From Macquaria australasica (taxonomy: Eukaryota > Chordata > Actinopteri > Centrarchiformes > Percichthyidae): a stretch of DNA of 64,000 nt. A model generated the notes under the pieces. It made no database searches. It saw only the letters and a list, made by a program, of their open reading frames with translations, and had not been told where the DNA came from. The first letter of the stretch is position 1. Each line of letters begins with the position of its first letter. This document shows, piece by piece, positions 38,832-54,400 of the stretch. Location: assembly GCA_005408345.1 (NCBI GenBank), contig SEMN01000125.1, positions 248,001 to 312,000 on the forward strand, in the 5' to 3' direction. The position numbers and the translations under genes were made by a program.

Positions 38832-38867
<36 letters not shown>

Positions 38868-41800
38868 TACGCACATGCCTGCCCTCAGAACAAGAAAGAT
38901 TCCCCCAAAACACGCACACTTGCTCACACACATTTACACATTTACTAATCAGGCATTCTTTTGCGTTCATGTTGAGCTATAACATGCATGTACACACACA
39001 CACGCACACACACATTTCTCAGATTTCTCATTACAGAACCAGTGGTTACTCCTGCACTCATCAGCTGCTGTCCTGAGGTCTGAAAGTCTTTTTACTGTAG
39101 CTCCCACAGCCCTTCATTACCTCCACCTCCCTCACTTCCACTCAGAGCTCCACATCCCTTCAGGACATCCATACAGCCAGACAGCACCGAGCTCCCCTGC
39201 AAACCGCCAGTATAGCTGCTGCTGCTGAGCCATCCCACACTCTCTTTACCCGAACACCCCAAAGCCACGACACACTTTGCTTCCTCTGCTGCTATCTGTG
39301 CCTGGAAATCCTGTTAACCCTCATCTCACTGCTGGCCATGTTCATGTTTTTTGAGAATTGAAACTTGAGATGCTCACTGAAGCCAGTGGAATGGTTCTCT
39401 AATCAAGTGTGGCAAATTGGATCAGACCTCAAAAAATGAAGTGGAATACCTTCCAGAAAGGAATAAAAGAAGGATATAGCTGTATTAACTTTTTTTTATT
39501 TCACTGGATTGAAGATATTTCTTATAGAGTATAGTTAATCAAGAATCAGGTCTGTGTTGGAATCGATTCCAAATTCATAGGAACTTTGAATTCATTAAGA
39601 AACATGCTTTTCATTTTCACATATTCAATTTTTTGGAAACAAAATGTATGTTGCAGGTTATGTACATGTACTTTATAGTGTCTACAATATGGTGGACTGG
39701 AGCTAGCACTTAACAGTGTGGCAAGAGAGGTCAGAAGACATTAAAATGTAATCACTACACTGAAATAATTTTAGGTAACAGAAGAAGGCACTCTTTTGCG
39801 ACGAAGCATTTCCTGCATCCTAGTAAAAAAAATTAAGCATTATTGCAGTAAAAGTCACGATACCTCAGAATCAGTTAATGCTAAAAAACAAAGAGTAAAA
39901 ACAAGTGTAAAACAGCAAACATTTAATTTGTGCATGACAAGATACAGAATACAGGTATTTTTCTTTATTGTATCTTTAAACCAGAAAGAATCACAAAAAT
40001 GTACTTTACTGCAATCAAAATCTGCTGAAAAGAACCATATTTTGGTTTCTTTCCTTGCCAAAATAATACACCACATATAGAACCAGGATTCAATAAGAAC
40101 CGAAATCAATACGCAGAATCAGAAACAATCAAATCTAAACCCAGTACCCAGCCATAATTTCCTGTGATTATAAGCATGACAGTCACCAACATGGGTTTAA
40201 ATATATTTCAATCAACAAATTGTTAATTTACTTTTGAATTGTTGAAAATCTGACCATTATTTTGTATGTAAGTGAGATGAAAATGATTAAAAGTCATTCA
40301 AGAATGCATGCTTTTGTATCAACAATACATTTGAAATTTCCTATCCCCATGTAAATATTCATTACATTCATCACATTACATTCATTTGGCAGACCTTTTT
40401 GTCCAAGGCGATTTATAGTAAGTGGGTTCAAACTAAAAAGACAAATAAAAGAATTTCTAAAAATTGGAAGTGCATTATTCCCCTCCTTTAATAGCAGTAT
40501 TTTATGGTAAAATATTATGTTCGGGATAATCTGTCAGGACCAAATATGTGCTAGTATAACATTTGTGTATCATCTTGCATCAGTCAGTATGAAGGCTTTA
40601 TGAAGGTTTCATGAAGCTGTTAGGAAACGGAGCTCAAGTGTCAGCGTGCTGTCGTCTGTTGTTTGCCTGCCTCTCCGGCCCCGTTTGTTTGTGTGCCATC
40701 ATTAGTCATCATTGCTCAGTTCAAACGGAGCTCTGAGCAGCCCCCCCCCCCCCCCCCGCAAGACAGTCAGCGCAGGACCAAGAGAAATCCTGTCTGGCCC
40801 AGTGCCGATGTGCAGAGTGATGTCATCCACATAAACACACACACACATACACACATACACATACACACAGTCACTCAAAGCAAATGTGCACTCAAGGCGC
40901 CGTGGGACATCAAGTCCTGCAAACACTCTTGTGTGTGTTTGTAGGTGTGTGTGTGCAGCCAAATCATCATACATACATAACCATAGTATGTTTTTCTTCC
41001 CTCCTCTCTCTCTCGCTCTCTCTCTCTGTCTTCGGGTCTCTCATTATTAAATAAGATTAAATGAATCATTTATGAACACTTGGGAGTGACAGAGGCAAGG
41101 GGCGAATAGAACATGAAGCACACCTGTGCATTTTGCCGGCAGCATGTTGCGTAACAGCAGCGTGTTTCCTTGCTCTTATGGAATTACAGTCATCAGTAAC
41201 AGCACTGTGACACACTGCGTCTCCCAGTTTTGTCAGCAGGCGCCTTATCGTACATGGCATGCTGTCTGTAGAAAGAAACGCTCAGGCTCTCCCATTTACA
41301 CACTCCGCTGCACGCTGCTGCACACACACACACACCTGAGACACAGAGGAAGGTGGCAGGTTATGGGAAGTAAATAAAGCTAAAATAAATTGCTCTCAGG
41401 AGAGGCGAGTGGATCACATGGTCTGCATGACGTTACTTATGGTTCTGGATGAATGTTCCTGCATAGGATGGACAAGTATGTCAGCCGGAGAGAAGCTATG
41501 ATTGTTGAATCCTTATACCAAGTATTATGTAAGCCCAGCAGTGCTCTTAGGTGGAAGACATATATCTACGAAATCCATTACTTTTCAGAAAAAATGTCTC
41601 TTTCAAACTGGCAACTTTAAGCTTGGTGGACAACAAGAGAAAATGTTGGATGCTTTAAAGGGAAACTCGATTTTACACATCAGAGTCTGTTTACACGGAG
41701 TACTACTTCATATGTGAAAAAAGTTGTATAAAGCCGTTTGTGGCTCCAGCGGGAGCTGTGCGAAATCATCATCACATCACTTGTGTCGGTTGGGTCTGAA

Positions 41801-44800
41801 GACTACAAGTCTGAAAATGAAAAAATGTCTGAGGGTGTGGAGTTTGAAAGAAGTGAGCTTACCAGACCTCTGTAGCCCGCTCGAGGCTAGCGACTCGAGG
41901 CTACATTAGCCGCTATTAGCATACCACACCCAAGTCTCTGACCAAACTGTCGCCAGTTGAGTTGCATTGTTGGTAATGCAAGCACCAGGTTTGACAAAGT
42001 GGGAAAAAAAACACTGATATGTCTGGTTCTGCAGCATCAATTTTGATCCTTCCATAATGCTGTCAGACACTTCGAATAACAATCTGAGCCTGTCAGTGGC
42101 AACTTTTAGTGGACGTACTTTGACGGACGCAGTTGTCCACAAGGATTATGTTACAGCCATTGCAGCCCGTTTCGTGGCTGCAAGCTGAGGCAATGTACTG
42201 TTTTCCAAAATGTTTTGTACCTATTAGACATTTAGACCCCAAAAATATGTAAAAATAGGGCCATGGTTTAAAAATACCAGAATTACCTTTTAAGTTGAAA
42301 AACCTGGCAGCAAATCAGGACAGTGCGCTTCGCTGTTGCTCACTCTTGCAATTGGAAATAATGGCCTTGTTCTGCGCAGTTTCAAACTTCAAAAGTTGTT
42401 GTGAAAGCTCTGCTAGAGTGATCAGTGTTTCAAAATGTGAGAATGCAGTGATGAGATGCATCATTCCTCTAAGCTTAGGCAAAGACATACAGCAGTCAAA
42501 CCCTGTATATCACTCTGCTCTGGCCATATGTAATTTAAATGCTAGAATGGAGCACTGAGATGCATTACTCTCTGAAGTTTCATCAAAAGTGGCATCCGAG
42601 ATATCTGCCAACTGTCCTGTCAGAATGAGAATCAGAATCAACTTAATTGGCCCAGTATGTTGAAACGAACAAGGACTTTGACTCAGCGCTCAGTGTACTT
42701 ACACACAGTGCTGAAAACAAATGTACAATCAGACCTCAACAAAGAAAACATAACTAAACAAAGATAAGCAGACATAAACATATAGGTATTATATATTATA
42801 AATAGATAAGCAACAACTAGACAACAAACACACAGGATCTTAATACAGGTGAGATTGTTACTGAAGACTCCAGGGCTGTGGTCTGGTTGTGCGGCGCTAC
42901 AAGTAGTGTTATGTAGCAGTCCAAAGAATTCTGGAATAGACATGCTTAGACATTGCTGCTACGATGTACGTACATACTTGGATTAACCTCCTGGATGAGC
43001 TCTGACCATCCATCCATCTATGATCTATACATGCTAATCCTTTGCAGGGAATTCTGACCATATTTAATCTAACTTTCAGGGTTTGTACAAAGTCTTGAAA
43101 GTTTGGAAAATGCTCAGTTTTATCCGTCATGTTTTCAAGGTTAAGAATATGTTTGAATTCAAATATATTCCTTGAAAAATGCTTGATTCATCATCTACAC
43201 AATCACTCATGTAAACCAAAAAGCTTTTAATATTTGAAATGAAACAATCCCGTTGTAATATTTGTTTGTTGTCTCATGGCATTTATAGTAACAATTTAGA
43301 TGTGATGATAAAGGCTTCGATAGTGTGGACATTTTTGGTTTAGGTACCTTGAAAGTGCTTGACTTTAATCCAACCCGTTCAGTGTTTCCTATAACCAAAT
43401 GTTTGTCTCCACTTTCATTTTCTTATTACAATGTCGTATATTACAGCAATATTTTAAATGTGTTGTTTCTCACTGATAGAACTCCTTAATTATTCTTTTA
43501 TCTGTCTTATTCTTTTTATATCTTTTATTCAAATTGTAAAACACCTAGTTGAAACAGGGTTCTCCGCGCATCTTCCAGCATGAATCACTTGCTTCTTAGT
43601 TCAAGGACAGCAAACTTCCAATGGAAAAAACTAAATAACTGCTGCTCAATACTTCTAGCTGGAAAATGGAATATTTGCTGGGTAAAGTGTTAAGATTTTC
43701 ACCTGACAGCCATTAAACGATACCGAGACCACTGATATCGCTGTACCCTCGTGCATGAAATCGGATCAGTAAAGCTTTTGGTGCCGTAATCACAAGCCTA
43801 CTTTAAACCTGAACAGCTTCTTTGCAGTGATTAGCGGAGAAGTGCCTTGCATTAAAGGTAAGTGATGAGGGAGAGAAGCTTTTGTCATAGACTACTAATT
43901 TGTTTTTTGGCAGCCTTTCAGTCACAGACCTGCTGCTCAAACCCCTTCAGCCTATCACGGCTCCCCTGCTCTGATGTGTCATCTCTTCTCTTCTCTGCAG
44001 GTATGATTTAGACTGCAAGAGCGACAACCTCTCCAAACACGTGAGTGTCTCCTTCACCTCAGCTGTTCAACAATCAGTGATGCATTCATGGAAATATTAT
44101 ACAGCCAAATGTTTACCCTTCCAGTACAATAGCAGCCTGATTTGAATCGGAATGAGCGGCATAACAGAAACAAAGCAATCGTGTTGGCATTTAAACTCTC
44201 CTAAAGAAAAGACTAAGGATTTGTGGCCCATACCAAAGACATTCAGAGAGTTTTTACACCACAATTTCTGACCTGCTTGCTTTTTGAGTTTGTTAGCAAT
44301 GCTAGTGCAAGACCATAAGGTATGAAACTTAAGGCTCAGAATCACATACAGTTACCATAACCAGCAGGTTGCTTGTTGAAAAGCTGCGTCAGAAGAAGAA
44401 CTGTCAGCACATGCTAACAAGACTGTTAGAAACTTACAAAAACAGGAAACTAGGAATAGGAACTATACAAATTAACATTAATTTTAGTATGTTTTTATTA
44501 TTAATGTCTTTGGGTACTTGCCTTACTAGTTTGACGATTTTTCTAACTTATTCAGATTTAGATGAGCTTGTGGTTGCCTATATTTTTTATCATTTGAGAT
44601 CTGAAGGAGATCTCTGTGATCAGCATGTTGCTCCTCTCAAAAGTAGTGAAATAGACATTTAATTGTCTTTATAGGCAAATATCTGATTTAACATAAATTT
44701 TAATTTACAATGGTATAAAATGGAGAAAAGAGGTAAATCCTCACATTGAAACCCTGTCTTCTAGAAATTAGGTTTATATACTAATAATTTGTTTTGCCAG

Positions 44801-47800
44801 TTACGTTTTGATAGGTAACTTTATAGCTGCCTGGATTATGTTCACTGAAAACATTTTTTCCAGTTACATTTTTTAAACAGGGAGGTGGTCAGGGTGGATG
44901 GTGGGTATACAAAGTGCAGGACTTTGACAACTTAGACCAGGGTTTGCATCTTGAGTCCAGTGTGTGGTTTGGTTTAGGTAACAAAAGCATTGTTAAATGG
45001 TTAAATGTTAATGAAGTAAACTCATTCTATCTTGTGCTTCAGGTTACAGTTTTTTTTTTCAATATTTGACCAAGACCACTATTTCCCAAACCTGAACCAA
45101 GTGCTCTGAAAAAACATGAGTCATACTTTTTTACAATGAGCAGATTTTGTATTGCAAGTGCGAATATTGTGTGAAAACAAATGAAATACGTTGTCAGTGA
45201 ACATTTAGCAGATACATTCAGTATCAACATTTTGCAAATGGCAGATAATGTACATTCATTAACAACATTTCCTCATTATGTTGATAAAAAATAACGTTGT
45301 AATTTGGGTGGCATTATGTTTCCTAAAAAAGCATATTTGCTGTTGTAAATCAGTAGTGTATAAATGTAATTTCAAGGAGACAATGTGGTTTGCGGGTTCA
45401 CAAATGTTTGTTTGTTTTTTCTTAATGATTTAAATGATTAATCCATTATAATATAATTTTTTTTATTTTGTATTGGCAGCCGTGGGATTTACAGAAGGAG
45501 AATTACGAAATACTCCACACACGTCTTGCCCTGTATTGAAAATGATATATTCTTATATTCTACGAAAATAAATAATATAAATACATTTTAAAAGAAGAGA
45601 AATTTCAAGTCTACAATTCGACAGGCTTTTTCAAGTGTAAAACACACAATATTAGAGACAGCTGTGAGCTAACTGGCTTTAATAAAAAGATTAGATTAGA
45701 TCAGCTTTGTTATTCCTTATCAGACGTCTGTTTGGTTCTGCTTATGCTCTTTCTCATGAGAGTGCAGTTTTGCAAACATCCTGCGCGCCCTCCTGCCACA
45801 GCTGATGATGGATTGCAGCTTAAAGTTACTCCCAAACACTGTTCAGCCTGCCTTTCTTGGTCAGGCTCTCCCTCCTTCTTGATTTAAAACCTGTAACTTC
45901 AGATTTCGCTGCCCTACAGCCCCATCCTTCACTTTCAGTTCAAACAGAAGCTCCAGCAGCACCCTGCTCCAGTTCTGTCTATAACCCAGGCTCCATCTCC
46001 ACCCCCAGCCTCCGTCCTATTACCCGGCCTCATACTCATTGCCAAGTGCAGGCGGAGTTATTTTCCTCAGCCCCAGCCCCAGCCCCAGCCCCAGCCCCAG
46101 CCCCAGCCCCAGCCCCAGCGTGCCCTCGGGCTTCTACTGAGAGCACTGAGCAATGTGAGTGTAGCGACTCACTCTCAGCATGAAGGCTGAGAACGCTTGG
46201 ATGCGTCCTGTCGTCGCTGTGGATGTGTGGGATTGGAGATCTGGCACACAGTGATGGCTCCATTGTCTGAGCAAAGTCCATCCCCAGTCGCATGGCTTTA
46301 AATAACGAGAAAATGGAAGGGGGAAAAATGCACACAAGTACAGTATCTCTCTTGGCAGCTTCAATGGCAGCGTTTGAGGATGCCTCCTTCCTCCTATCAC
46401 AGCAGATGTTTTTCCTTTGCCAAATGGTTTGCATATACCCTGTGCAGATATGGCTGCAGGGAAAGATGTGCATACAGTAAAATCTAATTAAGGGCTGGGT
46501 ATCCTGTTTCCTAGTAGATGAAGTGGATGTTTTCATTCTGACAGACACTTGCCACGGCCCTGTGCACAATTCTTTATTTTACTCCGGTTTAGTTTCATGG
46601 TAAAATGCACCATTGTCCTTCTTACAAACAGGAGTCTCATTTCAAAATCTTTATTCATTATTTTAAACTCGATGATTAGCAAGTGAATCCAGGCAGGGAA
46701 ATATCTTCTTTGTTTGCAGGCAGTAATTACATTAACTGGCTGTGTGTTCCCCCATGACTATTTGAAAGCAGTCAGATTTGACTGCAAACGTTTATTCCCC
46801 TTATTAAATGTACTATTGCTAAAAAAGATTTTTTGTGACATTTTCATCTTCATTAGACTGTTCAAAGTTGTGAGCCAAAAACGACTTGCCTGACTGCACC
46901 AGTGGACAGTGGACAGTGATTCCCAACCCAGGGTTCAGCACCCCTGCAAGGGATCTGAAGATAAATCTTAGGGGGCAAATTAAATTTTTTCAGGCTTTTC
47001 ACTGATCTTTTGCTTTTTTCCTTGGAAAATGCTGAATAGTTTTACCTCCTTTTTCAAAGGAAACAATCTGAGAAGTTTAGAGGGGGAAAAAAACTCTTAG
47101 GTTGAACTTCTCACAGCTCATATGCCTACTGTATGTGTCCTTTAATGAGGGGTAGTAGCAGAAACTGCTTTATTTTAGGGGGTTACAAGCCCAAAGAACC
47201 ATTGGCTAGCCTTAAAAGGAAATTTTGGTATTTGTTAACCTTGGTATTATTCTCATACTGGGCCTGACCTCCTAAATGTCTGGGAAACACAGACTCGGAC
47301 AAGAACGTTTGACAGTTTGCTTCAACAGCTACAGCAATTTCCAAGGGACTACTTTCTGTGTTAACTTTTGTTTCAAATATCTTTATTGTGAAGAGTTGTA
47401 TCATCATCGTACATGGCATCCAGATAAGCAAACAAACATACCTCAAAGAACTAAACAGTATACAATGTCCATGATTGGGACTACTTAGCAATTATTAACA
47501 GAAGAAATAGAGTACAAAGTGGGAAGTGTTTTTTTGATCAGACTCAAAGAGTGAGATGATTTCTGTCAATTTAAGTTGAGGGTTTTTAACAGATAAATAC
47601 ACTTCATTTTCTGGACATTGTGACTCGACGAAGATCACATCAAAACTTTTTGGTTTGGAGTCAGTGTGCAGGAGTTACTCTTTTTATCATTCATGAAACG
47701 TTATCATGACCATCAGTCATAACTGACCAAAATATGAGAATCAGACCCGTGTTAACAAATAGTGGAATTTTTCTTTAACTCGCTGCAGCACTTGGATAGT

Positions 47801-50800
47801 TTGACTTTAAGGACAAAGCAGAGGGACTTCAAGAAGGATTGTAGAACTTCAGCTGTGATCTTTTTTACTTGGAGATACCCTCCTAACCTTTTTTTCCCCC
47901 CGCCACCACTGAGCCTGTTAATCTGAGGCGCCTCGCAGCCTCTAGCCTTAGATTTCTGAGGCGTAGCAGGCACTGAGCTGGGTCTGCTAGCTAGCAGCAT
48001 GCTTCTTATGGAAAGGCCAGAGCGTTTTTGTCATCTCTTTTTTTTTTCGAGACCTCGGCTGGGGGAAAAATTTGCTCAGCACCGGCAAAGATCTTTGGAG
48101 CAGCTTTCTGCCCGCTGGACTCAACACGGCTCATCTGTCGAGCACTTTTACACACACACACATGCACACTTAGTCACGCACACATGCATACACAGTCTGG
48201 TAGGGGAGGCCTCAGTATCAGTGCGTGAACAATCATTCCTTGCCTGTTGTAAACAGACTTCTCTTTCCCGCCTCTCCTCTCTGCTTTGCTCTTCTTGCTG
48301 GCCAAAGGCTCCTCCTCCCCAAACTGAATCCTCTCTTATGGTCACCCTACAGTGATCAACAAGGACACAGGATACTCTGCACACTGGGCTTGGGTGTCAA
48401 TGTGCATAATATACATGGTAAAGAGAAAGGAAGCCTTTCAATGCCAAAAAAATGTCTTGATTGACAAAGATTTTGTAATGAAAAGTGGCAGGAGGGCTGC
48501 GACTAACGGTTAGGCTAATCTGATGATTAAATTCTCAATTAATTAATAAATCATTTTGTTTATAAAATGTCAGAAAACAGTGACAAATGTCCATTATAAT
48601 TTCTCATAGCCCAAGATGACTGTCTGATGTTTTATCTGACCAACAGACCAAAACCAGAGAATATTCAATTTACATTGTATTCATTGTATTCAGTTGTTTA
48701 TCATATATAACAAAGAAAATAATCAAATCTTTGCTTTAGCTTGGTGTAGCATGGTGCGCTCGGAACAGTGAACCTTATATGCCAAATGAAGAAAAATCAT
48801 CTCTCTGCAACTCACAGCCCATAGCTCTGCAAACTCAAATTTTTTCTTTATTTCTGTTTCATGTGCTTACTCGTATGTTTTTCACACACGCAGGACTTCC
48901 TTGGCCAGGCGTTCTGTACGCTAGGTGAGATAGTCGGCTCCCTGGGAGGCCGCTTGGAAAAACCTTTGATGTAAGTAGTACACGTTGCCATGCACACACA
49001 CACACCAACAAACAAACAAACACACTCACTCGCTATTCTAATTGAAAGCGAAGGGGCAAAAGGCTTGTATTGCATTACTCTAATCAGAGAGCCACTATCA
49101 TTAGGTGCCACAAAAAGCTGTTTGGGCTCATGTTTTGATTTTAGGCTTCATTCCATTCAGTGGTATGAATTGAAAATCAGCATGTTATTTTTAAGATCAC
49201 TTGCCACTGTTTGTCTTTGAAGTGAAGCAAAAGCAGGGGCACGAAAATGAGCCAAGATGTTGATGAAAGCGTACACTGTCTCCATCAGCCAAATGAGATG
49301 AATAGTTAAACAGCAGCAGGCCTAATGACAGACTGTAAACATGCTGAGATGGTAAACAGCGTGTAGTGAAAAGGGACAGTTCGCCCAAAGGGAAGATGTC
49401 AGTGGTGAGCTCCCGGCTCGTTTTCTGCAGAAGCCTAAACTGAACTGAAGCCTCAACTGAAGCCTAAAGAAATAATCAGGGACATTTTCATATGAATAAA
49501 TGTCTGATTTGTTTTGCTCTCTCTCGCTGATTAGTATAACAAAATTGTGATTAAACATATAGCCAGTTCATGAAAGATTCCACAGTTGCTTCTCTTTGGG
49601 TTGTTGGTCGTAGCTTGGAAACATCCTGTAGTGCACAGGAAGTCCCTTTCACTCTTCCCATGTTTCCAACCACTCTCTTACATCAACTATCTAAAATTGA
49701 CCAAAAAAACCCCAGAAAAACCTTCTAAAAACAGCAGTTTGTTTGAGCGGTTAGCATGATCGCATATACATGTCTGAAGAGACGAAGTAGTGTGTTATGC
49801 ACTGAAATGCAAATGTCATCAACAAAAGATTTAATGGCGCACATTTACAGATTAAAATGTATATTTCTCTTCTTACTTGGAGTACAAATATCAATAATTT
49901 CTCACAGTACTGACCCAACTATCACTAGCACTAGCAAGTATCAAAAAGAAAATGTAAAGTACAGAAAGTTGGCACCAAAGGCTTGGTCAGACACATAGTC
50001 GTGTTTACTAAATATAAAACCTGAGTTTAATAGTTTTGTTAACTTTGTACTGTATTGTGTTTGAGGCAACGTTCTTGTGTTCTGTTGTTTGTGTTCAGAT
50101 AGGATGAAATTGTGAGGGTTTTTATTGAAAAATCTGTTTATAAATCAGGGTCATTTTTGGTGTAAGTACTGAAGCTCAGTTAAGAAAACATGTCAGTGGA
50201 TCAACATAACATTACATGCATATTATCAAGTCTCAAGTATGTATATTTATTGTATGTAAAGTATCTATTGCATATTAATAACAAGTAAAAAGCACACTAA
50301 TTCTATACCATAAATCAATCAAACATAATAATAATACGGCATATATTTCATAGAATAGTGCAGTTCAAAGTGCTTTACAGATGACTGAGAAACTAATAAG
50401 ACTAATAATTTAATACAAATATAAACAATAAAACAGTTCAAGACTAATTAACACCAAAAATATAAAGATAGAGATATTAGATTAAAATTTACTGTAATAT
50501 AATAATTAAATGAAAAACAATCAAATATACAAAAGACAATAAAACTTAACTTAAAGAGAAAAACTACAAACCAATAGACTATATAATATACTGTAATCAC
50601 TGCATACCCATCATCCCAAAACAAAAAGGAGCCCGTAAAACTTTTGTTAAGAATACAACCTGATTTAAGAAAACTTAATCTACACAAGTTATTGACAAAC
50701 ATACTGAGGCTCCTCATAAGACCTGGACCGAGTTCTGAAAAGAAAATAGACCGTTTTTTTGTTTTACCACATTGATAAACAGCGTTGGAGTGTCTTACTG

Positions 50801-50952
50801 TAACTGTCCTCCAACACACAGAGCAGAACTGCAGCTTCTTCTCGAGCCTACCGAAGAGAACAATTTGTTGTTGCTTTTGTTTTCCTCCCGAGGCAACGAG
50901 CCATCAGTAGTCTGACCCTCGCCTCATCCCGACACACACTGGACCAGCGCCT

Positions 50953-50989
<37 letters not shown>

Positions 50990-51000
50990 TGAGAGTGAGA

Positions 51001-51045
<45 letters not shown>

Positions 51046-51100
51046 TAAGTGAGAGAGAAATGACTACTGGCATCTACACCCATGACTGTCTGTCTGTCTC

Positions 51101-51171
<71 letters not shown>

Positions 51172-51295
51172 AATCAATGAGCGCTTGCAGATGAATGGGG
51201 CTGCTGAAGAATGACACAAGAAATATGATGCAAGAATGTGTTGCTGTCGCCAAGTTATGTAATCACCTCCGCCTGCAGTCATTCACTCAGATCTG

Positions 51296-51329
<34 letters not shown>

Positions 51330-51437
51330 ATGCATACTGTACCTGCATGTTTTATTTTTATCAGTTTTTTTAGATACATGAAGATATTTTTAGATATTCT
51401 TTATTATTCTGTAATGCTTGTTTGTGTTTGAAAGTTT

Positions 51438-51468
<31 letters not shown>

Positions 51469-54400
51469 ACTCACTCCGCTGCCTCCAAGTGAAACACAAA
51501 ATATAAACCCATTTTAAGTCAAAAGCATCACACTTCTGCTCAGTCGAGTGGAGGCGGATCACAAAAAATAAAGAGCAACAGAGGCAACTGAGATGATTGA
51601 GATGATAAAGATAAGAGACAATAAATGCACAAAACAATTTCATGTAAGATTACATCACACTTTGTGTATGATATAAATGAACTCCAGTGACTAAGAGAAC
51701 ATTTCACAGTGCAGAAAGCTGTCTTTAACTTTGTTTTGTTGCTGCTTTTGGGTGAAACTCAAATCATTTTCAACAGCAACTAAAGTATCAAGGTACCTTT
51801 GGTGCATCTGTATATCCAGGTGCAAATTTAGGACTTTTTAAATGGCTTTCTTACCATTTTTGCAATTTTCTCCTGATCTATTGCACTTATTTGAATGAAA
51901 AACACGCCTCAAGTATCTTAAGATTGTCTATTACAATCCTGTTGCCAGACAGAGTGATGATATTGGACGATTGTGCAAAACCCCAAATTATAGGTGACTG
52001 TTACAATGACAACAGGACAACATTTTCTTCTATTTCTACAATATTTGCACATCATACTATGGTTAAGGTATAGTTAATGACAGGGAAAGATTGTCATTAT
52101 GGTTTAAAAAAGCAAAAATATCCAACATTAATTGCAGGTCTGTGACAGGACGAGTCTCCTGCGTTAAAGTTGGAATGATCTCCCCCGCCCCGACCAACAC
52201 ACCCTTACTTTCTGTCTTATTTAAGCATGTTTTTGGACATTTTATACCTCTATTAGAAAGTGTACGGTAGAAAGGTGTCAGGAAATGAAGGGAGAAAGAG
52301 GGTCAATGATGTGCAATCACAGTATATTGTATGCGTCTTAACAGCTAGGCCGTGATGCCCCCCTAAGTTGGTATTTGATGTAAATCCAGTACAAACCAAA
52401 ATCCTGGAGATAGGCTGTCTATAGAGCAACACACAACAAACGCATCATAGCGACACATCATTTGTGCTCATCCATTGATGCTGGTAGCGCTCACCAGACA
52501 CATGGCACAGACAGAGGGAGAAGTCAAGGTACAGTAGCCGGGATGTGCCGATCCGAGCAGTGAATAGCAAAACTGCTGCTTTTCCGGGAACATTGGTGTT
52601 CATCCAGGCTGGGAATCCTGACATGCTGATCCTGTCATTTCAGGTTGTCACGTACAGAAAAAACTATGGATAGCAATAAAATACATAAAGACAGACAGGT
52701 TAACATAGTATGCACACTTCAAAAATAACAAGAATAAACAAAGCAAATCAGACAATCAATAAAAACGAAGAAATTAATATCACTGTGTGTATTTTGCAAA
52801 TCCAGATGCAGATAAAAAAAAAAAAAAAAAACATCTGTTATTAAATGCAATTTTGAGTATGGTGCAGGCTTGGAGGAGGTCTTTCTATTTTTTTAACATG
52901 CTGCTTTATCAGTATAAGATATATTAGCTTTATTACAAATATATAAGATATTGATTATCAGAACAAAAGGGTATAAGACTCTAAAAACCCATTTCAGTGG
53001 AAACCATGTAGTGATGTTTTCAGCCTCACTCTCCCTTCACTCAACAGCCTCTCAGTGACTCTGTTCTTTCTCTCTTTGCCTCTGTGGCTCTATCCATCTC
53101 TTTCTTGTTCCCCCTCTCTCTCTGTCTCTCTCTGCCATTTTTCATCTCTCTGCCCCCTTACTGAGCAGTCTCTCTGCTCGTACAGTGAATTAATTTCACT
53201 GAATGCCTCCCTGTGCATCAAAGGACGGCGGTGTGTCTCAGGTGATGGGGGTGGGGTAGGGGTTTCAAAGCCTTGCTTCAATTTGCCATCAGTTTCTCCA
53301 CATGTGCTAGTGGACAGTACTTGTGGCCAAATGAAATTATATCTCCCCCTCCTCGTTCTGAATCGGGCCCGGGGTCTGTGGCATTCATTTGGTCTATTTT
53401 TAGTGGTCAGTCTCCCTTGGCTTTATTGGCTGAATGTTACGCTTCGCCAGCTCAGGATGTAAACAAACATTGCAGCTGAAATGTCACTGGATGTGGTTAC
53501 ATTCTTGTTGATCTTTGAAGGGTTTTTTCATTCAGCATTAATTAATTAATTTATTTATTAATTAATTTATTTATTTATTTAGGCAATCAGGCAACGAATG
53601 TGAGAGAGACGGAGAAGAAGAGGAATTTGATTCCAGGTCTGCAGGGGTCTCAGTTGACAGAATTTTACAATGTGTATTTTTTTCAGTTTGAGCATTTAAC
53701 TGATATTTTAACCGCAGAATAATCATAGAGCTTGATTAATATTGTCATAAATACTTCAGTTTGCCTGAAACTAGTATGCGTGGTGGATAAATACTAAATA
53801 AGGAAAAAGAAACAAGAAACATGAGTATGTATTAGAATTAATTTGATTCAGTGTCAGAACAACAAAATGCAGTTTATCATCTAAATTGTAATGTGCATAC
53901 ACTATGACGTGTGCAGAATAAACAACAAACCATTATGGAGTGTGTCCAGTAGAATCAATGTAATTATGATGTTTTTTGTTTTTAGAATGAGATGAAAAGA
54001 AAATGGAAGAAACAAAAGTATAAAAAAGGGATGGAAAAAGTTAAAAAATGAACTATAATACAATATAGTTTCTACCCAGACAGATTTTCACTGTAACTCT
54101 GTGGTTTCAAAACATTGTCCTACCATTCACAAACCCATCGCTTGAGGCCTTTGGCTGCTCAAATGTAATGGGAGTATTTTGTGTTTCTGTGTCTAGCGGG
54201 ATCCCGGGGAAGAAATGTGGCACCATCATAGTGAGAGCAGAAGAGCTGAGCAACTGCAGGGTAAGAGTCTGTTTGGTTCCCCTGTTGATTCATTTGAAGT
54301 AGAACGGTCACACTTTTCACAAACTTTCCTCTAATTAGCCAAACTTTCTGGTTCTTATATCTTATGAAGTGACAAGCCAGACCCATCTGGTGCTCCACAC

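Noticed and set aside
38152..39076. Many Cys/Val- or His/Thr-rich frames
   Set aside because: Direct translation of GT and CA microsatellites.
46068..46119. C9orf72-type GGGGCC repeat
   Set aside because: The unit is GGGGCT, it is short, and it is not in the homologous gene.
46036..46569. 177-codon minus frame ending in Gly-Ala repeats
   Set aside because: The GAGAGA part is the hexanucleotide array read in frame; the rest has no domain.
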